A program made the translations under genes and the position numbers. A stretch of DNA of 64,000 bases from Alteromonas sp. LOR (GTDB lineage Bacteria > Pseudomonadota > Gammaproteobacteria > Enterobacterales > Alteromonadaceae), in assembly GCF_000753865.1 (NCBI RefSeq), contig NZ_JQFW01000015.1, positions 140,866 to 204,865 on the forward strand, given 5' to 3'. The notes under the pieces were generated by a model. That model did no database searches. It was not told the origin of the DNA and worked only from the letters and a program-made list of their open reading frames with translations. Of the stretch, positions 35,876-43,981 are shown piece after piece. Within the stretch, counting starts at the first letter, position 1. Every line of letters begins with the position of its first letter.

Positions 35876-37225
35876 CTATTCGAACAGCGCTCTATGAAGT
35901 TTTCTCACCACGTCATCGCTATTCGTTTCGTTAACTAAAAACGACAAATTGTGCGGGTTAGCGCCAAAGCAGATCATGCGTAGATTAAAATCTGATACCG
36001 CAGCTAAAATTTTACTGGAGACACCCACCGCGGTTTGCATGTGGTTACCTACCACTGTGACCAAGTCGTAACCCTTCTCAACGGTAACGTCACAAATTGT
36101 TTCTAATTCAGCAATGGTCTCTTTATTAAGACGTTGAGCAACAGAGTTAGCCGGATTGTCTAACGTAAATGACACTGAAATTTCTGAAGTCGTCACCAAA
36201 TCAACACTTAGCTTATGCTTAGCAATAATAGCAAACACCTGCTGCAGAAAGCCCTGAGCGTACATCATCTTAGGTGTTTTCACCGTCACCATCACTTGCT
36301 CTTTACGGCGTGTAATCGCTCGGTAGGGCGGCTCAAATTCGCAGTCGCGAACAATCCAAGTACCGCCTTTCTCAGGCTCTTTGCTTGAACCTACAAACAC
36401 CTTAATGTCTTTGCGCAGCGCCGGTTCCATTGTAGCAGGGTGAAGTACCTTAGCACCAAACGTGGCCATTTCAGCCGCTTCTTCAAAGCTTAACTCAGGC
36501 AGTGGCCGTGCGGTATCGGTTATGCGGGGATCTGTGGTGTATACACCAATAACGTCGGTCCATATTTCACAAGCTTCGGCATTCATAGCTTCTGCAAGAA
36601 GCGCAGCGGTAAAGTCAGAACCTCCTCGCCCAAGCGTAGTGGTGTTGCCATTTTCGTCTGCACCGACAAAACCCTGTGTTACCACAATGGCGTTTTCAAT
36701 TTCAGGTGCAAGCAGCTGCTCTGCCAAAGTGGCAATTTGCTCAATGTGTGGCGCCGCTTCTCCAAACTCGCTGTCCGTGCGCAGTACTTTTCTCACGTCA
36801 AAATTTATCGTTTTCACGCCTTGCTCAGCAAGTACCGATGAAAACATAAGAGAAGACATTCGCTCGCCCATTGAAAGCAATTGGTCTTTTAAGTCATTGC
36901 GATGCAAAATTTCTTCGTGAAACGCTAAAGCGCGGACTTCCTCTAGAAGATCATTCAGCTTAGTTTCTACCGACGGTTTGTCTTGTAACTTGTCGAGTAT
37001 GGCAAGCTCGATGTCAGTGATAGCTTGGCATGTTTCATCTATCTGCTGCTGCGTCATAGGGGTATGAGCCAAGCTAACCAAGTGGTTAGTTACGCCCGCT
37101 GATGCGCTTACCACAACGATACGCGTATTCTTATTACCGGCAACAATTCGAGCACAGTTTTGCATTACAGTATAATTGGCAACACTGGTTCCGCCGAACT
37201 TAGCTATCGATAAGGCATTTGTCAC
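35876..37225 (-). CDS. lysC: Lysine-sensitive aspartokinase III
   Basis: A 449-residue monofunctional aspartokinase, the same length as E. coli LysC. It has the kinase start IAKFGGTSV, TLGRGGSDFTAALLA and EIWTDVIGVYTTDPR, then two ACT domains (about 300-449) that should bind lysine for feedback. It catalyses the first step of the aspartate amino-acid family. The start is GTG at 37225 behind GGAG. Only 63 bases separate it from the gene upstream, so there is no room for a lysine riboswitch. Confidence 0.94.
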   Translation of the reverse strand: MTNALSIAKFGGTSVANYTVMQNCARIVAGNKNTRIVVVSASAGVTNHLVSLAHTPMTQQQIDETCQAITDIELAILDKLQDKPSVETKLNDLLEEVRALAFHEEILHRNDLKDQLLSMGERMSSLMFSSVLAEQGVKTINFDVRKVLRTDSEFGEAAPHIEQIATLAEQLLAPEIENAIVVTQGFVGADENGNTTTLGRGGSDFTAALLAEAMNAEACEIWTDVIGVYTTDPRITDTARPLPELSFEEAAEMATFGAKVLHPATMEPALRKDIKVFVGSSKEPEKGGTWIVRDCEFEPPYRAITRRKEQVMVTVKTPKMMYAQGFLQQVFAIIAKHKLSVDLVTTSEISVSFTLDNPANSVAQRLNKETIAELETICDVTVEKGYDLVTVVGNHMQTAVGVSSKILAAVSDFNLRMICFGANPHNLSFLVNETNSDDVVRKLHRALFE

Positions 37226-37288
37226 TTTATTTAACTCCAGATTAGCACCAGTTTTTCACTGGCGTACTGCGCATTGATATAGCGCAGC

Positions 37289-37741
37289 TTAACGATGAAT
37301 TGTTATTTGGTCTCCAACCTTCACGTTGTGATTGGCAAACCACCCTTGGTTCATTTCCAGTGCGTACAGTACCTTTTTCGATGAGCCTACAGATTCTAGG
37401 CTATGAGGCATCAAAGGTTTTATATCAGTAATGACACCGTTTCTGTCGATAAATGCTACGTCTAAGGGTATAAAAGTGTTCTTCATCCACATACCCGCGT
37501 ACTTCGCGGTATCAAAGGTGAAAAACATTCCACAATCTTCACATAATTCTTTTCTAAACATAAGCCCCTGAGCACGCTGCTCAAAGGTTTTTGCGTACTG
37601 AACGTCGTATTTTTTATCACCCATGGTAATTGAGATACGATCAAAACTGACTTCATTCATTTTAGCGACAGGGTCCACCTGCGCTTGCACGCAACCAGCC
37701 GATAAGCAAATAACTATTAATACAAAGAGAAGCTTGTCCAT
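37289..37741 (-). CDS. DUF192 secreted protein
   Basis: A 150-residue exported protein. The signal peptide ends near CVQAQ; a lipoprotein at Cys17 is a weaker alternative. The DUF192 domain has the motifs QRAQGLMFRKEL, FTFDTAKYAGMWMKNTFIPLDVAFID and LEMNQGWF. The family is widespread and its function is not established. It lies directly upstream of lysC on the same strand. Confidence 0.88.
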   Translation of the reverse strand: MDKLLFVLIVICLSAGCVQAQVDPVAKMNEVSFDRISITMGDKKYDVQYAKTFEQRAQGLMFRKELCEDCGMFFTFDTAKYAGMWMKNTFIPLDVAFIDRNGVITDIKPLMPHSLESVGSSKKVLYALEMNQGWFANHNVKVGDQITIHR

Positions 37742-37839
37742 TAGACGTTCCTATAAGCGTAAAAAGCCGCCAAATTCGACTTATTATTGGATAAGTAGTT
37801 TATACATTAATCTGGGTAACATCCAATGGTGCAGTTACC

Positions 37840-39588
37840 TCAAAAACTTCTCAGTAACGGTGCACTCGTTGCAACGCCAAAAGATAAAAATGCTTCATTT
37901 AACGCAATTGACACTTCGCATAGCAACTCAGGTTCATCCACATATGACGCGGCAGAAGCAACCACATCTATGTAGGAGTCGTTTTGTTCGCGCATAATAG
38001 TTAGCACCTTTTGAATATACTCTTGCTGAGTCTCTTCATCCATGACGAGATGGGCTTCTTGATAAGTACGGATTAACGCAGCAATCGCGTCTTGCTCCTG
38101 TGCCCTCAGTTCGGGAGAAACGGTTCCTTCATTGCCATAGCTGTTTTCGTCAGGAACCTCTTCAGGATACGTAAACGAGGCACACGCTAGGGGAAAATCT
38201 TTTTGCAGCGCTTTCATTTGGGCTATTTGCGAGTGCCAAAATTGAACCACTGCCTCATCACTTGCTGTCGAAAGATACATTGGCAATAACTCATCGTACA
38301 ACAAGACCCGAAATTCATTGCTAATGTGGTTTTGGCTTTTACCCGTCAGCATGCCGGCTAGATTAATGTCGATGGCTCGCTGGTATGCGTCAGGGTCGTG
38401 CTGCTTCATCGCTACCATAAAATCTAGCGTTAAAAGACCAGACTCTATTTCTGCTGGTGTTATCGAAGAATCAGGCCCTAAACCGCTTATTGGATATAAA
38501 CTTGAGTCTACAATATCGTTAACAATGTTGACATTGAGTAGCTCTTGGGGCGTCGGTACCCAAAATGTGTCGTTAGGAGTACGCATTACCTTTTTAATAA
38601 ACCAGGCAGGAAGGTTTTCGCCCTCGTACGCTTTTTTCATATCAGCGCCGAGCTCTGTGTTGTCGTGGGCCGATGCAGTCCCAACACCAGGCGCATGAAA
38701 CTTGAGCTTACCATTTTCACCAAGCGTTCTTTTTGCCCCGGCAACAAAAAGTAAGGTGCAGGCGGATGCACATTCAGTTTTCACGTAAGTCTCTACACCA
38801 CTGCGTTTAATGGTATCCATCATGCGTATTGCAGCAAGAATTCGACCGCCTTGGCTATGAAGGTGAATGCGATTTATGTTTGGATACAGTGCAAATTGCT
38901 CTTTGAGCAGTTCGTTTGAGCCAATTTCGATGTGACCCATTAGCTCCAAATCATAGCCATCATTGAGTACTCTGAATTCGGTTTTTTCATAGGGTCCATC
39001 ACCCACCAGCATTTCAATACTGGCCTTTATCAGTGGAAACCCCGTGTTATACATGGTAACTGAAAAGGTAAGTAAGCTAATACCCAGCATAATAATCGCA
39101 ACATTTGCCCATCCTGAACGGCCCGTTCGCAAAGGGTGCTTTAAGGCGGTTCTGAATAGACCAACGGACTGCCATGTAACGACAGTAATAATAAACGTAT
39201 AAAGTAAAAGAGAAAGCCCTCCTAACTGCCACTTAGCCGTTGTTTGCTCCATTGCCACTGCTATTAGCGCGTTAAAAGCATAGATGAGTAGCGACGTCGC
39301 AATACCAACAACCCAATAGCTCATTGGCAGCGATACCTGGCCCCGCCAATATCGAATAAACCAGTTTGGATGGAGTGTTTCCACGAGAGGTGTGAAGCCG
39401 TTTTGTGATTGGCTAAGTTGCCCGGCATTCTCTTGCTGCACGCCTGGGCTATCGTGTCGTGAGGCAATTTCTTTTAGTATCAGCTTCACACGCTCTGGAT
39501 GAGCTTCTTTATCAATATTTGATAAGGCATCGTTTAGCTCGTAAAGCGAGTATTTAGCATAGTTTGGATGGTCCAAGTTCAATTCCAT
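37840..39588 (-). CDS. Multi-pass membrane protein with ClpP/crotonase-like domain
   Basis: A 582-residue protein not tied to a named family. Residues 1-45 form a charged helical module (YAKYSLYELNDALSNIDKEA). Three membrane helices follow (about 90-112, 123-142, 162-182). Residues 205-350 resemble the ClpP/SppA fold: a strand and glycine turn IHLHSQGGRILAA, a candidate nucleophile Ser275 in ECASACTLLFVAG, and a candidate catalytic His298 in GKLKFHAPG, spaced 23 residues apart as in ClpP-type proteases (about 25). Residues 400-580 are helical and unrecognised. The protease domain is predicted to be on one side of the membrane; a degradative role is inference. No partner genes adjoin it. Confidence 0.65.
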   Translation of the reverse strand: MELNLDHPNYAKYSLYELNDALSNIDKEAHPERVKLILKEIASRHDSPGVQQENAGQLSQSQNGFTPLVETLHPNWFIRYWRGQVSLPMSYWVVGIATSLLIYAFNALIAVAMEQTTAKWQLGGLSLLLYTFIITVVTWQSVGLFRTALKHPLRTGRSGWANVAIIMLGISLLTFSVTMYNTGFPLIKASIEMLVGDGPYEKTEFRVLNDGYDLELMGHIEIGSNELLKEQFALYPNINRIHLHSQGGRILAAIRMMDTIKRSGVETYVKTECASACTLLFVAGAKRTLGENGKLKFHAPGVGTASAHDNTELGADMKKAYEGENLPAWFIKKVMRTPNDTFWVPTPQELLNVNIVNDIVDSSLYPISGLGPDSSITPAEIESGLLTLDFMVAMKQHDPDAYQRAIDINLAGMLTGKSQNHISNEFRVLLYDELLPMYLSTASDEAVVQFWHSQIAQMKALQKDFPLACASFTYPEEVPDENSYGNEGTVSPELRAQEQDAIAALIRTYQEAHLVMDEETQQEYIQKVLTIMREQNDSYIDVVASAASYVDEPELLCEVSIALNEAFLSFGVATSAPLLRSF

Positions 39589-39777
39589 TTGTTATTTTAT
39601 TTTGATGACGTGTTTAGATGGAGTGCTTTATTGCGCGTTTTGGTTACATGCATACCCGCACTAACAGGACAGTAAACCGCCTTTAATATACCGAATAAGC
39701 GTGCCCTATCACAGTTAACAAATAGCGGTGGCTCAATGCTCTTTAGTCCCTGTTCTTTACCCTACACGATGTACACC

Positions 39778-41211
39778 CTAATCTAACTCATTTTCTATAA
39801 TATGCTGATACTCACGAATTCGCTGCACGTACCTTACAGGCTCTGTACCGCGGGCGTAGCCATAGCGTAAATCTTTGTAATATCGCTTTTCGCTAAGTAA
39901 GGGCAATACTTGCTTCATATCGGCCCATTTATGGGGGTTCAAATTAAGTTTGCGCGCCAAAGTTTGCGCATCGTGTAAATGTGCACGGCCTACGTTATAT
40001 GCGGCTAGCGCAAGCCAAGTGCGATCAGGCTCTTTCACTTCATCAACAAATCGGTAGGTTCTGATTTTAGCAAGGTAGCGCGCGCCACCAAATATACTTT
40101 GCTTAGGATTTAGCCTGTTTTTCACCCCTACTTCTTTGGCTGTTTGTTGTGTCAGCATCATTATACCGCGAACACCTGTAGGGCTTATTGCATCAGCTAA
40201 CCAATGGGACTCTTGATACGCTTGTGCCGCTAATAAGTGAAAGGGTAATTTGTACTTTGTTGCAGCGTCGCTGAAATACTGCGTGTATTCAGGAAACCGC
40301 TTTTCAACTCGGCGAATAAACGTACGCGTATCCACATAGTCAAACACCTCAAAAAAACCGTAATATTGGTCTAACATGCTCTCTAAACGACCGCTTTTTT
40401 CGTATTCGAGATACCAGTTATCGAGTTCAGCACTGAGTCCTGCGCTAGATTTATGTAACATCCACGCTAAATTTTCGCTTCTTGCAAGGTTAAAAGGAGC
40501 GATTAACTCTGGGAAGTATCGACGGTTAAGATCAACAATATTGGAGTCGGCCACACTGCAATCAATTTCCCTCTGCCATACCTTGTAAAGAATTTGCTCG
40601 GTGGATAATTCTGAGCTCTCCACCCAACTAAGCTTTGGGTATTGTTCCTGTAACTCTTTAAGTCGCTCACTGTAGGCAGTGCCCTCAGCCACCATTATGT
40701 TAAGCCCTATTAACTCATCTATGGTTTCTGGCTGGACATTATCTCGTCGGCAAACCACCTGCTGTGTAATGTCTTGATAGTTAGGCCCAAACACAAACTC
40801 CTTTGCTCTTGCTTTTGTTTGAGTGAGTCCCGCCGCAGCGATATGCCCTTCTTTGTTTCTCAACGCCGCTATCACCGCTTGTATAGAGGGTTTTTCAATT
40901 ATCTCTAGCTCAACACCTAAATGAGAGGCAAACGCTTCGGCCATATCAAACTCTGGCCCTTTAGGCAGAATATCTCGTCCTATAAAGTATGTGGTGGGAG
41001 CATTTCGAGTAATCACTTTTAAGACGCCTGACGCCTTAATTTGTGAGATGAGTTCACTTGATGCGATATCTGAATTTTCGGGCTTTTTTCCGGTCTTTTG
41101 CTCAGTATGAACAGCAGAATTATCTTCCTCACTGCCATTCGGTGACTTTTCACATGCGGCAAGTGAAAAAACGATTACAGCGAAAAACAACATTTTCCAT
41201 AAAGACTGCAT
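39778..41211 (-). CDS. mltF: Membrane-bound lytic murein transglycosylase F
   Basis: A 477-residue lipoprotein. The lipobox is LAAC with lipidated Cys20. An SBP-3-like domain (about 60-285) is joined to an SLT transglycosylase domain whose catalytic Glu334 lies in AYQESHWLADAISPTG. It cleaves peptidoglycan glycan strands with 1,6-anhydro ends; the binding domain modulates activity by muropeptides. Confidence 0.95.
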   Translation of the reverse strand: MQSLWKMLFFAVIVFSLAACEKSPNGSEEDNSAVHTEQKTGKKPENSDIASSELISQIKASGVLKVITRNAPTTYFIGRDILPKGPEFDMAEAFASHLGVELEIIEKPSIQAVIAALRNKEGHIAAAGLTQTKARAKEFVFGPNYQDITQQVVCRRDNVQPETIDELIGLNIMVAEGTAYSERLKELQEQYPKLSWVESSELSTEQILYKVWQREIDCSVADSNIVDLNRRYFPELIAPFNLARSENLAWMLHKSSAGLSAELDNWYLEYEKSGRLESMLDQYYGFFEVFDYVDTRTFIRRVEKRFPEYTQYFSDAATKYKLPFHLLAAQAYQESHWLADAISPTGVRGIMMLTQQTAKEVGVKNRLNPKQSIFGGARYLAKIRTYRFVDEVKEPDRTWLALAAYNVGRAHLHDAQTLARKLNLNPHKWADMKQVLPLLSEKRYYKDLRYGYARGTEPVRYVQRIREYQHIIENELD

Positions 41212-41369
41212 TACGACTACCTTATCTATCCTGTCTTAAGCTTCAAAAGCAACGTTACCAGTTTGAGCAAGGCGCTAGTTAAGAAATACAACCGTATAGC
41301 ACATATCTCTATTTTGCAATTTAGCGGCAATATGCGCGTTCACTTCACACTACCTTTCAATCACACGCC

Positions 41370-42326
41370 CTAGTTAACATTAGCCGTTGAAGTTTCTGGC
41401 AAATCTTTTTCAGGGCGAATATGCATAAAGCTGGCAAAACGAGGTTTTCCCGAATTGGTATACCCATAAAATTTATACGTAACCCACTCACCAATCTCTG
41501 GCGGGTGTTGCCTCTCGTTGTTTGAAAATCCGCTACCAAGTTTAAATTGAACGCCATCGCCCCGCTCTACTAACAACGAGCCCATCATGGTTTTAAATTT
41601 GCCCTTTCCCTTAATATGGGCAATGACCTTTGCCTCGCTATCCTGATGGCGCTTCAGTTTAAGTAAATGGGCGCTGCGACCATCAACATATCGAGCCTGC
41701 CGATGGTGAAGCATAAGCCCCTCGCCACCGGCATCGGTTACACTATTTAACTTAGCCTGTAAAGCTTCATGGGTGTGCAGCACAAATTGAGGCATTGCCA
41801 GTAGCGCAGGGCTGTTTACTTCGTCAGTAAGTCGCTTTATCTCTTGCGCTCTTTGTTCAAAAGGCTGCATGAGCAGCGGCATATCAAACACCATAAATTT
41901 TATTTTTTCCCAGCGCTCGTCAGGAATGTCAGTAAGCACAATAGACGCTGTATCTTCAAACTTACCTCGAGCAAACCACAGTTCGCCATCTAACGTAGTG
42001 TTTGGCCAAGCCCGCGTAAACCACTTTGGAGCATGGATAACATTACCCTTTCGGGTTAGAAGCTCTGTTCCTGTCCATCTTGCACGAATGCCATCAAGCT
42101 TTTCACTTATCAAATAATCACTAAGTGCTACAGTATGGTGAGACGCGGTGTATAAATTTGCCGTCTGTGTAGGTGCGCGCTGATGAACATCACCGAGCGT
42201 CTCGGCACTGACGCTTGCGACCGCTGCTATCCATACCAGTACCCCTAATGTCCATTCTAAAAATAATGCCAGTTCTAATTTGCATGGCATAAATGCCAGT
42301 GCATTCCCTCGTTTACTTGTGCTCAA
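41370..42326 (-). CDS. ATP-dependent DNA ligase with signal peptide (LigE-like)
   Basis: Up to 318 residues. A hydrophobic N-terminal segment ending VASVSAET looks like a signal peptide, so the enzyme may act in the periplasm. The nucleotidyltransferase motif I is EKLDGIRARW with adenylated Lys76, followed by LDGELWFARG and GGEGLMLHHR. A C-terminal OB fold follows (GEWVTYKFYG). Small secreted ligases of this sort (LigE) occur in several proteobacteria and are thought to act in DNA uptake or extracellular DNA; their role is not settled. The start is uncertain: TTG at 42326 or ATG at 42290 (weaker spacing to GAGGGA). Confidence 0.88.
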   Translation of the reverse strand: MSTSKRGNALAFMPCKLELALFLEWTLGVLVWIAAVASVSAETLGDVHQRAPTQTANLYTASHHTVALSDYLISEKLDGIRARWTGTELLTRKGNVIHAPKWFTRAWPNTTLDGELWFARGKFEDTASIVLTDIPDERWEKIKFMVFDMPLLMQPFEQRAQEIKRLTDEVNSPALLAMPQFVLHTHEALQAKLNSVTDAGGEGLMLHHRQARYVDGRSAHLLKLKRHQDSEAKVIAHIKGKGKFKTMMGSLLVERGDGVQFKLGSGFSNNERQHPPEIGEWVTYKFYGYTNSGKPRFASFMHIRPEKDLPETSTANVN

Positions 42327-42467
42327 GCCTCAATCCTTAAAAAACTGTTTAGTCAGGTTCAGCGTATTGATATTAGAGATTTAATATACTGTGCTTCAGG
42401 TGGGTTTTACCTGTTGTTCCTTAACTTTGCACAAATCAGTGAATGGAATTAAGGTGGAGCGAATTAA

Positions 42468-42491
42468 ATGAAAACGGATATGAATATATGA
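42468..42491 (+). CDS. Seven-codon upstream minicistron (candidate leader peptide)
   Basis: ATG at 42468 has an ideal ribosome site, AAGGTGGAG at 42451-42459 with eight bases of spacing, and encodes only MKTDMNI before TGA at 42489-42491. That TGA overlaps the ATG of the DUF4198 gene (42488) as ATGA. The DUF4198 gene has no convincing ribosome site of its own in the correct position. Translation may therefore enter by this tiny frame and reinitiate. No function for the peptide is claimed. Confidence 0.4.
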   Translation: MKTDMNI

Positions 42492-43330
42492 AAGCATTTA
42501 AAATACAAAAAGCAGTTATCAACAGCCTAACCGCGCTCACGGTAGCAGCCTACGCGCCATTGTCATTGGCCCATGACTTTTGGCTTGAGCCAACGCAGTT
42601 TCATTTTGAGGAGGCATCGCCAGTAGCAGTGCAGTTTAAAGTAGGTCATAAAGAAGACATTGATAGCTGGAATTTAACGTGGGATAAAATAGTGGCTCTT
42701 CGCAACTACACCTCAACAGGAGTTGAGGATATGGCAGCAGGCATTATTCCCAAATCTAGCTTGCTACCGGGGGTGGCTAAAACCTCTACGCTGCAAGCAG
42801 GCAGTTATATTATCGGCTTTGAAAGCTATCACAGTGTGAGCGTACTAAAAGCAGACAAATTTAACGACTACGCTAAAAAGGAAGGGCTTAAAGAAGTTGT
42901 TGAATATAGAAAAGACAAAGGCCTTGAAGGTTACGATGGAGAAGAGCTGTACTCCCGAAAAGCAAAAGCGATTGTCCAAGTGGGAGAAACACTTACCGAC
43001 AACGTTACCAAGCCTATTGGTCATACACTAGAAATTGTCCCCCTTAGCCACCCTTTCACACTAGGCGAAGATAACACCCTCACCGTTCAAGTGCTTTTCA
43101 AAGGCAAGCCTTTACAAGATGCATTAATAGATTCAGTTCCTCTTAAAAATGCAACTCACGAAACCCAATCATTCCTCACTGATGAGAATGGGCAAGCTAC
43201 ATTTACATTCAAAGAGTCTGGCGCAGTTAAACTAAATTGCGTGTGGGGAGTGCCGCTTCAAAGTAATATCAAAGCTGACTTTGAGACGTACTTTTCAAGT
43301 CTTACGTTTACAGTAAACCGTGAAAAATAA
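42488..43330 (+). CDS. DUF4198 periplasmic protein
   Basis: About 280 residues. The signal peptide ends APLSLA, and the mature part begins HDFWLEP, a typical DUF4198 opening and a potential metal-binding N-terminus. Two beta domains follow, including ADGKATFTFKESG-like ENGQATFTFKESGAVKLN. Family members are often encoded near metal or TonB-related uptake genes; no such neighbour is here, so the ligand is unknown. ATG at 42488 is favoured over ATG at 42443, which would give an unusual hydrophilic extension before the signal peptide. Confidence 0.82.
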   Translation: MKAFKIQKAVINSLTALTVAAYAPLSLAHDFWLEPTQFHFEEASPVAVQFKVGHKEDIDSWNLTWDKIVALRNYTSTGVEDMAAGIIPKSSLLPGVAKTSTLQAGSYIIGFESYHSVSVLKADKFNDYAKKEGLKEVVEYRKDKGLEGYDGEELYSRKAKAIVQVGETLTDNVTKPIGHTLEIVPLSHPFTLGEDNTLTVQVLFKGKPLQDALIDSVPLKNATHETQSFLTDENGQATFTFKESGAVKLNCVWGVPLQSNIKADFETYFSSLTFTVNREK

Positions 43331-43407
43331 TGCAATGAAAGTGCGCTGACGCTTCAATCCGCCATCTCGATATTGAGTGGCGGAGATCAAACCACAACCT
43401 GCCCTAA

Positions 43408-43812
43408 TTAGGATGAGGCCGACAGCTTTTGCTTGTATTCACTGGATAGCCATTGTGACGCTTCATCAAAATCGGTGAAAAACAAATAATCCATAAGTTT
43501 CAATTCAGGGATTCTTTGAAACATCATTCCACGGATAACAGGGCCTTTGTATACATACGCCTTGGCTATTAGTCCCATTTCAGGTAGGCGATTTACAATG
43601 TGTTTTACCATATCAAACGCTTCAGGCGTTGCCCCTTCAACCTCGCTTATATCTGCAAGCAAAGCAAAAGGTTTCATGTTTAAACCCATGACTAACTTAA
43701 AAAGGTGCTCGCGATACTCTTCTGCACTACGCTCATTAAAAATGCCGTAAAGCTTGCTGGTTATAACCCCATTTTCATAACATATTGATAGGGTGCTTAG
43801 TTTCTTCTGCAT
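43408..43812 (-). CDS. Small STAS/SEC14-like hypothetical protein
   Basis: About 134 residues, no signal peptide or membrane segment. The pattern of strands and helices (ICYENGVITSKLYGIFNE, FALLADISEVEGATPEAF) is like the SpoIIAA/STAS fold often annotated as STAS/SEC14-like. The family match is by eye. The start at ATG 43812 is chosen because AAAGG is six bases away; the upstream TTG is worse placed. It stands between a DUF4198 gene and a kinase, with about 170 bases to the latter. Confidence 0.6.
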   Translation of the reverse strand: MQKKLSTLSICYENGVITSKLYGIFNERSAEEYREHLFKLVMGLNMKPFALLADISEVEGATPEAFDMVKHIVNRLPEMGLIAKAYVYKGPVIRGMMFQRIPELKLMDYLFFTDFDEASQWLSSEYKQKLSASS

Positions 43813-43981
43813 CGCCAACCTTTATCGTTCTATACCAATGCAATAGTAGTCGATAGAAAGCGTGAAATAAATTAACTCACTAATGTTTAATTTAAACATG
43901 GGCGTGTTGATCTTTGTTGTACATTTTTGCAGCGGTCTGTGAGCTATTTAGACAAGAAAGGTTTTAGAAAAGACAGCTTCT

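Noticed and set aside
37226..37288. A lysine riboswitch before lysC
   Set aside because: Only 63 bases separate lysC from the gene upstream, too short for the element, and no conserved core is present.
38318..38698. A 126-residue frame opposite the ClpP-like gene
   Set aside because: Antisense shadow without start signals.
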